From positions 1 to 12,336 of the forward strand of contig JAPSJU010000042.1 in the NCBI GenBank assembly GCA_031178025.1: a stretch of 12,336 bases of DNA, in the 5' to 3' direction. The DNA comes from Agromyces sp. GTDB lineage: Bacteria > Actinomycetota > Actinomycetes > Actinomycetales > Microbacteriaceae. A program made the position numbers and the translations under genes. This document shows, piece after piece, positions 1 to 7,251 of the stretch (positions are counted from its first letter, which is position 1; each line of letters begins with the position of its first letter). The notes under the pieces are model-generated. The model made no database searches. It saw only the letters and a list, made by a program, of their open reading frames with translations, and was not told where the DNA came from.

Positions 1-127
1 CATCGCCCGCTCCGCGCTGCGCGCGTCCGAGACGCCCGACCGCGCGGGCGCCCGCGTCGAGCCGGTGTTCACCGAGCTCATCGCCGACCACACCCGGCGG
101 ATGGATGCGCTCGGCCTGACCGCCTGA
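1..127 (+). CDS. C-terminal end of a possible TetR-family regulator (partial)
   Basis: An open frame enters from the left edge (first full codon at base 2) and stops at TGA 125-127, giving 41 residues ending in LIADHTRRMDALGLTA. The tail is helical and rich in Ala, Arg and Glu, but it holds no diagnostic motif. The call comes mainly from context: in mycobacteria a TetR-family gene (Rv3208) lies beside the DUF3107 gene (Rv3208A), and a DUF3107 gene is the second gene from here. The codon usage fits a real gene. The frame is convergent with the membrane-protein gene, with a 37-base gap between the stops. It could be another helical protein, because the DNA-binding domain lies outside the window. 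Confidence 0.45.
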   Translation, partial: IARSALRASETPDRAGARVEPVFTELIADHTRRMDALGLTA

Positions 128-137
128 GGCGTCATCC

Positions 138-156
138 GCCGTCGACCGGGGACGGC
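138..156. terminator. Possible bidirectional terminator hairpin
   Basis: The gap between two convergent stops (127 and 165) contains a perfect 6-bp GC-rich inverted repeat, GCCGTC at 138-143 and GACGGC at 151-156, around a 7-base loop. Neither side has a T-tract, so classical intrinsic termination is not shown. Placement between converging genes is the main support. Confidence 0.3.
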
Positions 157-164
157 TCGTGCCG

Positions 165-473
165 TCAGGCGGTACGGCCTGCGCCGGGCTGGGTGAGTCG
201 CTCGAAGAGCGCCGCATCATGACGCTCGCGACGCGGTCCGATGAGGAACGCGGACGCCGCCGAGACGACGCCCGCCGCCACGAGCGAGACGACCCAGATC
301 CAGCCGCCGTCCCACGGCCAGCCGAGCCAGGTGAGGGCGACCCACACGACCGCGGCGACACCCGCCCCGATCGCCGGGACGAGGACGGTGCCGTAGGTGT
401 ACCGGCGAGGAAGCACGTACCGCGAGGCGAGCCCGAGGATCGCTCCGCCGAGCACGACGAAGAGCAGCTCCAT
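165..473 (-). CDS. Small three-helix membrane protein of unknown function
   Basis: The product has 102 residues with three clear hydrophobic segments at about 2-20, 28-50 and 56-78. They are separated by a short basic loop (LPRRYTYG) and a Trp-rich turn (WLGWPWDGGWIWV). A charged C-terminal tail beginning RRERHDAALFERL is probably cytoplasmic. No catalytic or binding motif is visible and I do not recognise the family. The ATG at 471-473 lies two bases after the TGA of the upstream DUF3107 gene, with no strong ribosome binding site of its own, so translation is probably coupled and the pair forms an operon. The overall size and three-helix plan loosely resemble small stress-associated membrane proteins, but I see no specific match. 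Confidence 0.8.
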   Translation of the reverse strand: MELLFVVLGGAILGLASRYVLPRRYTYGTVLVPAIGAGVAAVVWVALTWLGWPWDGGWIWVVSLVAAGVVSAASAFLIGPRRERHDAALFERLTQPGAGRTA

Positions 474-475
474 GC

Positions 476-700
476 TCAGGCGACGAATCCGACGCGGCGG
501 GATTCCTCCGAGCCGATCTCGACGTAGGCGAGCGACGCGGCGGGAACCACGTAGACGGTGCCCTTGTCGTCGGCCAGCTTCAGGAGGGGAGACTGGCCGC
601 TCAAGGCCGCCGAGACCTGCCGCTCGACCTCCTCCGCCGACTGCGAGGTCTCGAAACCGATCTCACGGGGGGAGTTCTGGATGCCGATGCGAACGTCCAC
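476..700 (-). CDS. DUF3107 family protein
   Basis: A 74-residue protein starting VDVRIGIQNSPREIGFE and ending VEIGSEESRRVGFVA matches the small actinobacterial DUF3107 family (Rv3208A/TB9.4 type) in length and pattern: a short beta strand with the IGI motif, an amphipathic helix (SAEEVERQVSAAL), then a strand rich in Val and Ala before the end (YVVPAASLAYVEIG). Function is unknown. I chose the GTG at 698-700 because a good Shine-Dalgarno sequence (AGAAAGG, 707-713) lies six bases upstream, and because the family begins at this strand. An ATG further upstream at 728-730 would add a basic, non-family extension and falls inside the likely -10 element. The gene is divergent from adnA and leads a probable two-gene operon with the membrane protein. 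Confidence 0.88.
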   Translation of the reverse strand: MDVRIGIQNSPREIGFETSQSAEEVERQVSAALSGQSPLLKLADDKGTVYVVPAASLAYVEIGSEESRRVGFVA

Positions 701-726
701 GGTGCGCCTTTCTCTCTTGATCGAAA

Positions 727-732
727 ACACTA
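727..732 (-). promoter_or_regulatory. Likely -10 element for the DUF3107 operon
   Basis: On the minus strand this reads TAGTGT, matching the actinobacterial TANNNT -10 pattern. A start about seven bases downstream (near 720) would leave a leader of roughly 20 bases carrying the Shine-Dalgarno sequence at 707-713. No convincing -35 box is seen. Confidence 0.4.
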
Positions 733-781
733 CGACACGGGCCGCGCCGGGCCGTACGCGTTCACTGTCGGCGGAACGGGT

Positions 782-787
782 TACCGT
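782..787 (+). promoter_or_regulatory. Likely -10 element giving a leaderless adnA mRNA
   Basis: TACCGT fits TANNNT and ends six bases before the adnA ATG at 794, so the predicted transcription start coincides with the A of the start codon. A possible -35-like TTCACT lies at 761-766 with a 15-base gap, which is short. No good ribosome binding site sits at the usual distance. This is the arrangement seen at many actinobacterial leaderless genes. Confidence 0.4.
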
Positions 788-793
788 TCAGAC

Positions 794-3700
794 ATGCCCG
801 CCGCCGCCACCCTGCCGAGCCCGGTCGCGACCCTCGCCGACGGTGAGCACGCGGCGGTCTTCGGTGCCCCGGGCAGCGGCAAGACGAGGCTCGTCGTCGA
901 ACTCGTCGCCGACCGCATCGAGCGCTGCGGCTACGCGACCGACGAGGTGCTCGTCATCTCGGCCACCCGCGCCTCGGCCACCTCGCTGAGGGACGAACTG
1001 GCCGTGCGGCTCGGCGTCACGACACGGGGTCCGCTCGCCCGCACCGCCAATTCCGTCGCCTTCCAGCTCGTCCGGGCGTACACCGGCCGGCCGGTGACCC
1101 TGCTCACCGGGGCCGAGCACGACCAGATCGTCGCAGAACTCCTCGAGGGCGGCATCCGCGACGGCTTCGGGCCGGCGTGGCCCGACCTCCTCGGTCCTGA
1201 GGTGCGCTCGCTGCAGGGCTTCCGCTCCGAGCTCCGCGACCTCATGATGCGCGCCGTCGAGCACGGCGTCTCGCCGAACGACCTCGCCAGGCTCGGCGAG
1301 CTCGCCGAACGGCCCGAATGGGTCGCCGCCGGCGCGTTCCTCGCCGAGTACGCCGACGTGAAGGAGCAGGTGCGTCCGACCCAGTTCGACTCGGCCGAGC
1401 TCGGCGCGTTCGCGGCCGCGGTCGTCCGGCGCAGCGTCGTCGATGCCGAGGCATCCGCCGCCCTCGGCTCCCTCGCGGGCGTGCGCCTCATCGTGGTCGA
1501 CGACGCGCAGGAAGCCACCGAGGCGACCGCAGCGCTGCTGGCCGCCTTCGCGGACCGCGGCGCCGCCATCGTCGCGTTCGGCGACCCCGACGTGGCGAGC
1601 AACGGGTTCCGCGGCGGCAGGCCGGAGCTGCTCGGATCGCTCGCGACCGTGCTCGACGGATCGCCGGTGCGGCGCATCGAGCTGCCGGGGGTGCACCGCG
1701 GGCGGGGAGCGATCCGCGACGTCGTCCGTTCCGTGACCGGGCACATCGGCACGGCGCTCGGTGGAGCGCACCGGCGGGCCTCGCTCGTGGGCGACCGCGA
1801 CGGGGCCGACGCCGAGATGCGCGCCGCATCGCGTGAAGCCGCACGGGCATCCCGTGACGACGACCCGCTCATCCCCGTCGTCGGCGTCGAGGCGCCGTCG
1901 CACGCGGCCGAGTGCCAGGCGGTGGCCGGCCTGCTGCGGGAGCGTCATCTGCTCGACGGCGTGCCGTGGTCCTCGATGGCGGTCGTGCTCCGCTCGGGTG
2001 CCGATGTCCCCGCCTTCGAGCGCGGACTGGCGCTCGCCGACGTGCCGACCGCGGGACATGCGGCGCGCACGGCGCTGCGCGATGCCCCCGCCGCTGCCGC
2101 CCTGCTCTCGGCCGCCTCCCTCGTGCTCGATCGCGAGCCACTCACCTCCGAGCTCGCCGTCCGACTGCTCACCGGTCCGCTCGGCCGACTCGACGGCGTG
2201 GGCCTGCGCCGGCTCCGGCTCGCGCTGCGCCATGAGGAGCTCGCCTCCGGTGGCACTCGCGCCGCCGACGAGCTGCTCGTCGACGCGCTGTCGGCTCCCG
2301 GCGGATTCGAGACGATCGATGCCGCCCCCGGCCGCCGGGCGGCGCGTCTCGCCAAGCTGCTCGCGGCCGCGAAGGGCGTCGCGATCTCCGGCGGCACGAT
2401 CGAGGAGGTGCTGTGGTCGCTCTGGGACGGGAGCGGACTCGCCACGGAGTGGGGCGCCCAGGCGCGAGGCACCGGTGTGCTCGCCGAAGAGGCGAACCGG
2501 TCGCTCGACGCGGCCGTCGCCCTGTTCGCCGCCGCCACGCGCTACGTCGAGCGCGAGCCGGAGGCGCCCGCGGGGCGATTCGTCGACGAGGTGCTCGCCA
2601 GTGAACTGCCCGAGGACTCGCTGGCGCCGCGGCGGAGTGCCGAGACGGTGCTCGTCACGACGCCGCCGACGCTCATCGGGCGCGAATTCGACGTGGTCGT
2701 GATCGCCGGCCTGCAGGACGGCGTCTGGCCGAACCTCCGGCCTCGCGGCACGCTGCTGCATGCCGGGCTCCTCCCGCGCGTCGTCGCGGCAGCGCGCTCC
2801 GGAGCCCCGTTGCCGCAACCCGAGAACGCCGCCGAGGCGAGGGCGTCGGTCCGAGGCGACGAACTGCGCCTGTTCGCGCTCGCCGCGTCGCGCGCTGCTC
2901 GGCAGCTCGTGCTGACGTGCACGGCGAACGACGAGGAGCAGCCCTCGATGCTCATGGGCTATGCGACCGAGCGCGTGCGCCCGCGTCGCCGGCCGCTCCA
3001 TCTTCGCGGCCTCGTCGGAACGCTCCGGCGCGAACTCGTCGAGACGGCCGATCCCGAAGCCGCGGCCGCCCTGGCCCTCCTCGCCGAAGAGGGCGTGCCC
3101 GGTGCGCACCCCGACGACTGGTACGGCGTGGCCGAACCGACCACCACGGCGCCGCTCGTCGACCTCGACGGCGACCCGGAGGCGATCGTCGCCGTGTCGC
3201 CCTCGCAGATCGACCGGGCCGAGGAGTCCCCGCTCGGCTGGTTCATCGACCATGTGGCCTCGCCGCCCTCGGGTCTCGCCGCGTCGATCGGCACGATCGT
3301 CCACGCCGTCGTCGAGGAGGCCGGTGCGCGCGACGACGGCGACACGAGCGTCGAGACCCTGTGGGCGGCCATCGAGGAGCGGTGGCGCGAGCTCCACTTC
3401 GAGGCGGGATGGGTCGCGGAGCGGGAACGGCGTGGCGCGCGGCGGATGGCCGAGGGAGCCGCCGACTACCTCGCGAGCTTCGCCGACGATCGCAAGGTCC
3501 TGCTCGGCGCCGAGGGGCGATTCACCGTCGTGGTCGGTCGTGTCCGCCTCACCGGCACGATCGACCGAGTGGAGGCGTCGCCCGACGGCACCACGGTCAT
3601 CGTCGACCTGAAGACGGGCCGTACGCCTCCGACCGCTGAGCAGACGGCGCAGCATCCGCAGCTCGCGGCGTACCAGCTCGCCGCACGCATGGGCGAGGTA

Positions 3701-3949
3701 CCCGACGCGGGCCGACGGGGTGGCGCGAAGCTCGTCTACCTCGCGAGGCCCGCCCGCGGCGCCGCCTACTCCGAGCGAGCGCAGCAGCCCTTCGACGACG
3801 TCGCCGAATCGGAGTTCCGCGAGCGCCTCGCGTCCATCGGTCGCACCATGGCGGGCAGCACCTTCGAGGGGCCGGGCGAACTCGGCTTCAGATCCCGGTT
3901 CGGCGCGTGGCAGTATCGCGTGCACCTGGTACCGGCGGTCTCCGCATGA
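794..3949 (+). CDS. adnA: AdnA subunit of the AdnAB helicase-nuclease
   Basis: A 1051-residue UvrD-like motor fused to a C-terminal RecB-type nuclease, the AdnA plan and close to its usual length of about 1050. In mycobacteria AdnAB resects double-strand breaks, with the AdnA nuclease cutting the 5' strand. Walker A is GAPGSGKT (24-31). Other motor motifs have drifted: VVDDAQEAT (234-242) replaces the usual DEYQD, GDPDVAS (263-269) has Val for the motif III Gln, and TPPTLIGREFD (623-633) replaces the H-x-x-KGLEWD motif. The Q motif is absent. The nuclease looks intact: His837, Asp924 (TIDRVE), Asp938-x-Lys940 (DLKTG) and Tyr960. The protein has only three cysteines (45, 374, 709), none near the nuclease. 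Where mycobacterial AdnA has a Cys-Pro before the nuclease, this one has Ser812-Pro, and the C terminus has no cysteines. The start is the first ATG, probably leaderless. The stop overlaps adnB in ATGA. Confidence 0.93.
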   Translation: MPAAATLPSPVATLADGEHAAVFGAPGSGKTRLVVELVADRIERCGYATDEVLVISATRASATSLRDELAVRLGVTTRGPLARTANSVAFQLVRAYTGRPVTLLTGAEHDQIVAELLEGGIRDGFGPAWPDLLGPEVRSLQGFRSELRDLMMRAVEHGVSPNDLARLGELAERPEWVAAGAFLAEYADVKEQVRPTQFDSAELGAFAAAVVRRSVVDAEASAALGSLAGVRLIVVDDAQEATEATAALLAAFADRGAAIVAFGDPDVASNGFRGGRPELLGSLATVLDGSPVRRIELPGVHRGRGAIRDVVRSVTGHIGTALGGAHRRASLVGDRDGADAEMRAASREAARASRDDDPLIPVVGVEAPSHAAECQAVAGLLRERHLLDGVPWSSMAVVLRSGADVPAFERGLALADVPTAGHAARTALRDAPAAAALLSAASLVLDREPLTSELAVRLLTGPLGRLDGVGLRRLRLALRHEELASGGTRAADELLVDALSAPGGFETIDAAPGRRAARLAKLLAAAKGVAISGGTIEEVLWSLWDGSGLATEWGAQARGTGVLAEEANRSLDAAVALFAAATRYVEREPEAPAGRFVDEVLASELPEDSLAPRRSAETVLVTTPPTLIGREFDVVVIAGLQDGVWPNLRPRGTLLHAGLLPRVVAAARSGAPLPQPENAAEARASVRGDELRLFALAASRAARQLVLTCTANDEEQPSMLMGYATERVRPRRRPLHLRGLVGTLRRELVETADPEAAAALALLAEEGVPGAHPDDWYGVAEPTTTAPLVDLDGDPEAIVAVSPSQIDRAEESPLGWFIDHVASPPSGLAASIGTIVHAVVEEAGARDDGDTSVETLWAAIEERWRELHFEAGWVAERERRGARRMAEGAADYLASFADDRKVLLGAEGRFTVVVGRVRLTGTIDRVEASPDGTTVIVDLKTGRTPPTAEQTAQHPQLAAYQLAARMGEVPDAGRRGGAKLVYLARPARGAAYSERAQQPFDDVAESEFRERLASIGRTMAGSTFEGPGELGFRSRFGAWQYRVHLVPAVSA

Positions 3950-6900
3950 GCGCTCCGATCAGCGCCCTCGAGATCGCTGCCCGACTCGGCCTCCACGCGC
4001 CGACGCCGGAGCAGCGCGCCGTCATCGAGGCGGATCCCGACGGCGCGAGCATCGTGGTCGCCGGCGCGGGAAGCGGCAAGACGGAGACGATGGCGAATCG
4101 CGTCGTCTGGCTGCTCGCCAACGGCCACGTCGCCGTGCCCGAGGTGCTCGGCCTCACCTTCACCCGCAAGGCCGCCGGCGAACTCGCCGACCGCGTGCGC
4201 GAACGCGTGGCGCAGCTCGTCGCCGAGGGCATCTCCGACCTCGCGGTCGATCCGCTCGAGTCGGCTGCCGTCGGCACCTACAACGCCTTCGCGAGCGCCA
4301 TCTACCGTGAGCACGCCATGCTGATCGGGCGGGAGCCCGACGCAGCGGTACTCGGCGAGGCCTCCGCATGGCTCCTGGCGCGCTCGGTTGCCAGCGCCTC
4401 GGCCGACCCTCGGCTCGTCGAACTCGACGCCTCCCTCGATCGCGTCACGGGTGCGGTGCTGGCGCTCAGCCGGGCCCTCGCCGAGAACGTCGTCGACAGC
4501 CGTGACGTCCGTGCCTTCGCCCGGGACTTCCTCGCGATGGACGGGCTGCCCATCGGCGCACCGCGCAAGCGAACGGACTTCGCGAGCTTCACCGACGCGC
4601 TGGGCGTCGTCGGCGCCCTGCCGCCGCTCCTCGAACTCGCCGATGCCTACGCCGCCGCGAAACGAGAACGGGGCTACGTCGAGTTCTCCGATCAGGTCGC
4701 GCTCGCACTCGCGATCTGCGAGGCGCACCCCGACGTGGTCGGTGCCCACCGGGAGCGGGCCCGCACCGTGCTGCTCGACGAGTACCAGGACACCAGCGTC
4801 GTGCAGACCCGCCTGCTCGCCACGCTCTTCCGCGGTCACTCGGTCATGGCGGTGGGCGACCCGGATCAGTCCATCTACGGGTGGCGGGGGGCGAGCGCCG
4901 CCAACCTCGCCCGCTTCGCGAACGACTTCTCGGACGGCGATGCCGTCGGCGTGTTCGACCTGTCGACGAGCTGGCGCAACCCGCGTGTCGTGCTCGACGC
5001 CGCGAATGCGATCATCGAGCCGCTCGACGCCGGGATACCCAAGGCCCCGCTCGCGCCATCGCCGTTCGCCCGAGGGGGTCGGCTCGAGACGGCGTGGGCC
5101 GAGACCATCGAGCACGAGGCCGACCTCGTCGCCGGCTGGTTCGCGTCCAGGCTCGGTCGTGCCGGCGACCGGGGCGCGCTCACGGGAGCGCTGCTCTGCC
5201 GGACCTTCTCGAACGTCGGCGTGTTCACCGCTGCCCTGCGCGCGCACGGCGTGCCGGTGCACGTGCTGGGCATCTCCGGGCTGCTCGACCAGCCCGTCAT
5301 CGCCGACCTCGTCTGCGTGCTCCGCGTCCTGCACGATCCGACTGCCGGCTCCGAGCTCGTGCGCGTGCTCGGCGGCGCGCGGTGGCGCGTCGGCGCCGCC
5401 GATCTCGATGCGCTGCGGGTGCTCGCGAAGTGGCTCGTCGACCGCGACCTGAGCAGCAGGAAGCTCGACGACGGCGTGAAGCAGGGACTCCGTGCCTCCA
5501 TCGCCCCGGATGAATCGCCGTCGATCGTCGACGCGCTCGACTTCCTGCTCACCGCTCCGGACGGCCATTCGGCGCTCCGCGGATTCAGCGCATCGGGACT
5601 GGGCCGCATGCGGCGCGCCGGGGCCCAGCTGCAGTCGCTTCGCCGTCGCGCCGGTCTCGGACTCGTCGACTTCGTGCACCTCGTCCAGCAGGAACTGCTG
5701 CTCGACATCGAGGTGGCCGCCAACGGGACGCAGCCGCTGGGCGGTCCGAGCCTCGACGCCTTCGGCGAGCTGCTCACCGGGTTCGCGAACGTGTCGGAGC
5801 AGCCGACGCTCGGCGCCTTCCTCGGATGGCTCACCGAGGCCGAGCAACGCGACCGGCTCGCCCCCCGACACGACGAACCGGAACCCGGCGCGGTGCAGGT
5901 GCTCTCCATCCACGGCTCGAAGGGGCTCGAGTGGGATGTGGTCGCCATCCCGCGCATGGTCGACGAGGAGCTGCCGTCGAAGCCCCGGTCGACCAAGGGC
6001 TGGCTCGCCTTCGGCGAGCTGCCCAACGACTTCAAGGGCGACTGCGCCGAACTGCCGCAGCTCCAGTGGCGCGGCGTGCAGAGCCAGGCGGAGTTCGACG
6101 AGGCCGTTCAGGCCTTCGCCGCCGAGAACCGCGAGCGCCATGCCGAGGAGGAGCGGCGGCTCGCGTACGTCGCGCTCACCCGCACGCGCTCGGAGCTCCT
6201 GCTCAGCGGCTCATGGTGGTCGACGCAGAAGGCGCCGCGGACACCGAGCACATTCCTCCGCGAGCTCGCCATGGCCGGGGTGATCGATGCCGCCGCCCTG
6301 CCGAGTGCACCGGCGTCGACCGAGAATCCCCGCACGAGCGCCGAGGGGCGCATCAGCTGGCCGCTCGACCCTCTGGGCGGCAGGCGGACCGCGGTGCACG
6401 CAGCGGCCGACGCCGTCCGGGTCGCCGCGGGCCGGCCGAGCGGTGCCGGCATCGGCCCGCGGCTGGCCGAGGAGCTCCGACTGCTCATCGCGGACCGACG
6501 ACGGCGGTTCGAACAACCGGCGGCTCCGCCGATCCCGACGCGCGTCCCTGCATCGCGGTTCAAGGACTACGTCGACGATCCCGCACACGTCGGCGAGCAG
6601 TTGCGCCGGCCGATGCCCCAGCGCCCGTACCGCGCCACTCGCCTCGGCACCCTCTTCCACTCCTGGGTGGAGCACCGCTCGACGGGAGAAGCCGACGCCG
6701 CCGCGATCGACGACGACGTGCTCGTGACCAGCGGGCCGGCGAGCGAGGCGGCGACCGAGCGGGTCGGGGATGCGACGAGCGAGCGGATGCGCGCGCTGCA
6801 GGCGACCTTCGAGGCATCCGAGTGGGGTGGGCGCAAGCCCATCGCCGTCGAGCTCGAGCTGCACCTTCCCATCGATGCGCACGTCTTCGTCTGCAAGATC

Positions 6901-7251
6901 GACGCCGTCTACGACGTCCCGCACGGCAGCGCGCTCGCCGCCCGTGGCATCCGATACCAGGTGGTCGACTGGAAGACGGGCAAGGCCCCGCGCGACGAGC
7001 GGGATCTCGAGCTGAAGCAGACGCAGCTCGCGCTCTACCGCCTCGCATACGCCGAATGGGCCGGGGTCGACCCCGCGGCGATCGATGCGGTGTTCTACTT
7101 CGTGGAAGACGACCGGGTCATCCGGCCCGACCAGCTCTACGACGAGGCAGCGTTGCGACGGTCGTGGGCGACGGTGGCATCCGTCGACGCGCCAGGAAGG
7201 GCGGGCATGGCGTCGTCATCTGCGCCGGCGCGGACCGATCTCGCATCGTGA
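3946..7251 (+). CDS. adnB: AdnB subunit of the AdnAB helicase-nuclease
   Basis: A 1101-residue protein with a complete superfamily 1A motor and a C-terminal RecB-type nuclease. Visible motor motifs are the Q motif (TPEQRAV, Gln23), Walker A AGAGSGKT (39-46), DEYQDTS (278-284), GDPDQSIYGWRG (304-315), HGSKGLEWD (656-664) and ERRLAYVALTRTR with Arg737/738. Nuclease residues are His905, Asp986 (KIDAVYD) and Asp1008-x-Lys1010 (DWKTG), followed by QTQLALYRLAY. In the mycobacterial enzyme AdnB is the active 3'-strand motor and its nuclease cuts the tracking strand, which fits the intact motifs here and the decayed motor of AdnA. I chose ATG 3946 because it shares ATGA with the adnA stop and gives the family N terminus. 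An in-frame ATG 39 bases upstream lies inside adnA. The last residues (after about 1070) are low-complexity and overlap the convergent phosphotransferase-like gene. Confidence 0.95.
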   Translation: MSAPISALEIAARLGLHAPTPEQRAVIEADPDGASIVVAGAGSGKTETMANRVVWLLANGHVAVPEVLGLTFTRKAAGELADRVRERVAQLVAEGISDLAVDPLESAAVGTYNAFASAIYREHAMLIGREPDAAVLGEASAWLLARSVASASADPRLVELDASLDRVTGAVLALSRALAENVVDSRDVRAFARDFLAMDGLPIGAPRKRTDFASFTDALGVVGALPPLLELADAYAAAKRERGYVEFSDQVALALAICEAHPDVVGAHRERARTVLLDEYQDTSVVQTRLLATLFRGHSVMAVGDPDQSIYGWRGASAANLARFANDFSDGDAVGVFDLSTSWRNPRVVLDAANAIIEPLDAGIPKAPLAPSPFARGGRLETAWAETIEHEADLVAGWFASRLGRAGDRGALTGALLCRTFSNVGVFTAALRAHGVPVHVLGISGLLDQPVIADLVCVLRVLHDPTAGSELVRVLGGARWRVGAADLDALRVLAKWLVDRDLSSRKLDDGVKQGLRASIAPDESPSIVDALDFLLTAPDGHSALRGFSASGLGRMRRAGAQLQSLRRRAGLGLVDFVHLVQQELLLDIEVAANGTQPLGGPSLDAFGELLTGFANVSEQPTLGAFLGWLTEAEQRDRLAPRHDEPEPGAVQVLSIHGSKGLEWDVVAIPRMVDEELPSKPRSTKGWLAFGELPNDFKGDCAELPQLQWRGVQSQAEFDEAVQAFAAENRERHAEEERRLAYVALTRTRSELLLSGSWWSTQKAPRTPSTFLRELAMAGVIDAAALPSAPASTENPRTSAEGRISWPLDPLGGRRTAVHAAADAVRVAAGRPSGAGIGPRLAEELRLLIADRRRRFEQPAAPPIPTRVPASRFKDYVDDPAHVGEQLRRPMPQRPYRATRLGTLFHSWVEHRSTGEADAAAIDDDVLVTSGPASEAATERVGDATSERMRALQATFEASEWGGRKPIAVELELHLPIDAHVFVCKIDAVYDVPHGSALAARGIRYQVVDWKTGKAPRDERDLELKQTQLALYRLAYAEWAGVDPAAIDAVFYFVEDDRVIRPDQLYDEAALRRSWATVASVDAPGRAGMASSSAPARTDLAS

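Noticed and set aside
788..3925. A minus-strand open frame of about 1045 residues antisense to adnA
   Set aside because: Its product is dominated by Arg, Gly, Glu and Asp with no recognisable domain. It is the expected shadow of a GC-rich gene with G/C third positions; the plus strand encodes a clear helicase-nuclease.
3907..3945. An upstream in-frame ATG for adnB
   Set aside because: It lies inside adnA and adds residues unlike the family. The ATGA overlap at 3946 gives the usual N terminus.
3766..6141. A minus-strand open frame of about 791 residues antisense to adnB
   Set aside because: Same shadow pattern, no domain or plausible ribosome binding site, and it spans the adnA-adnB junction.
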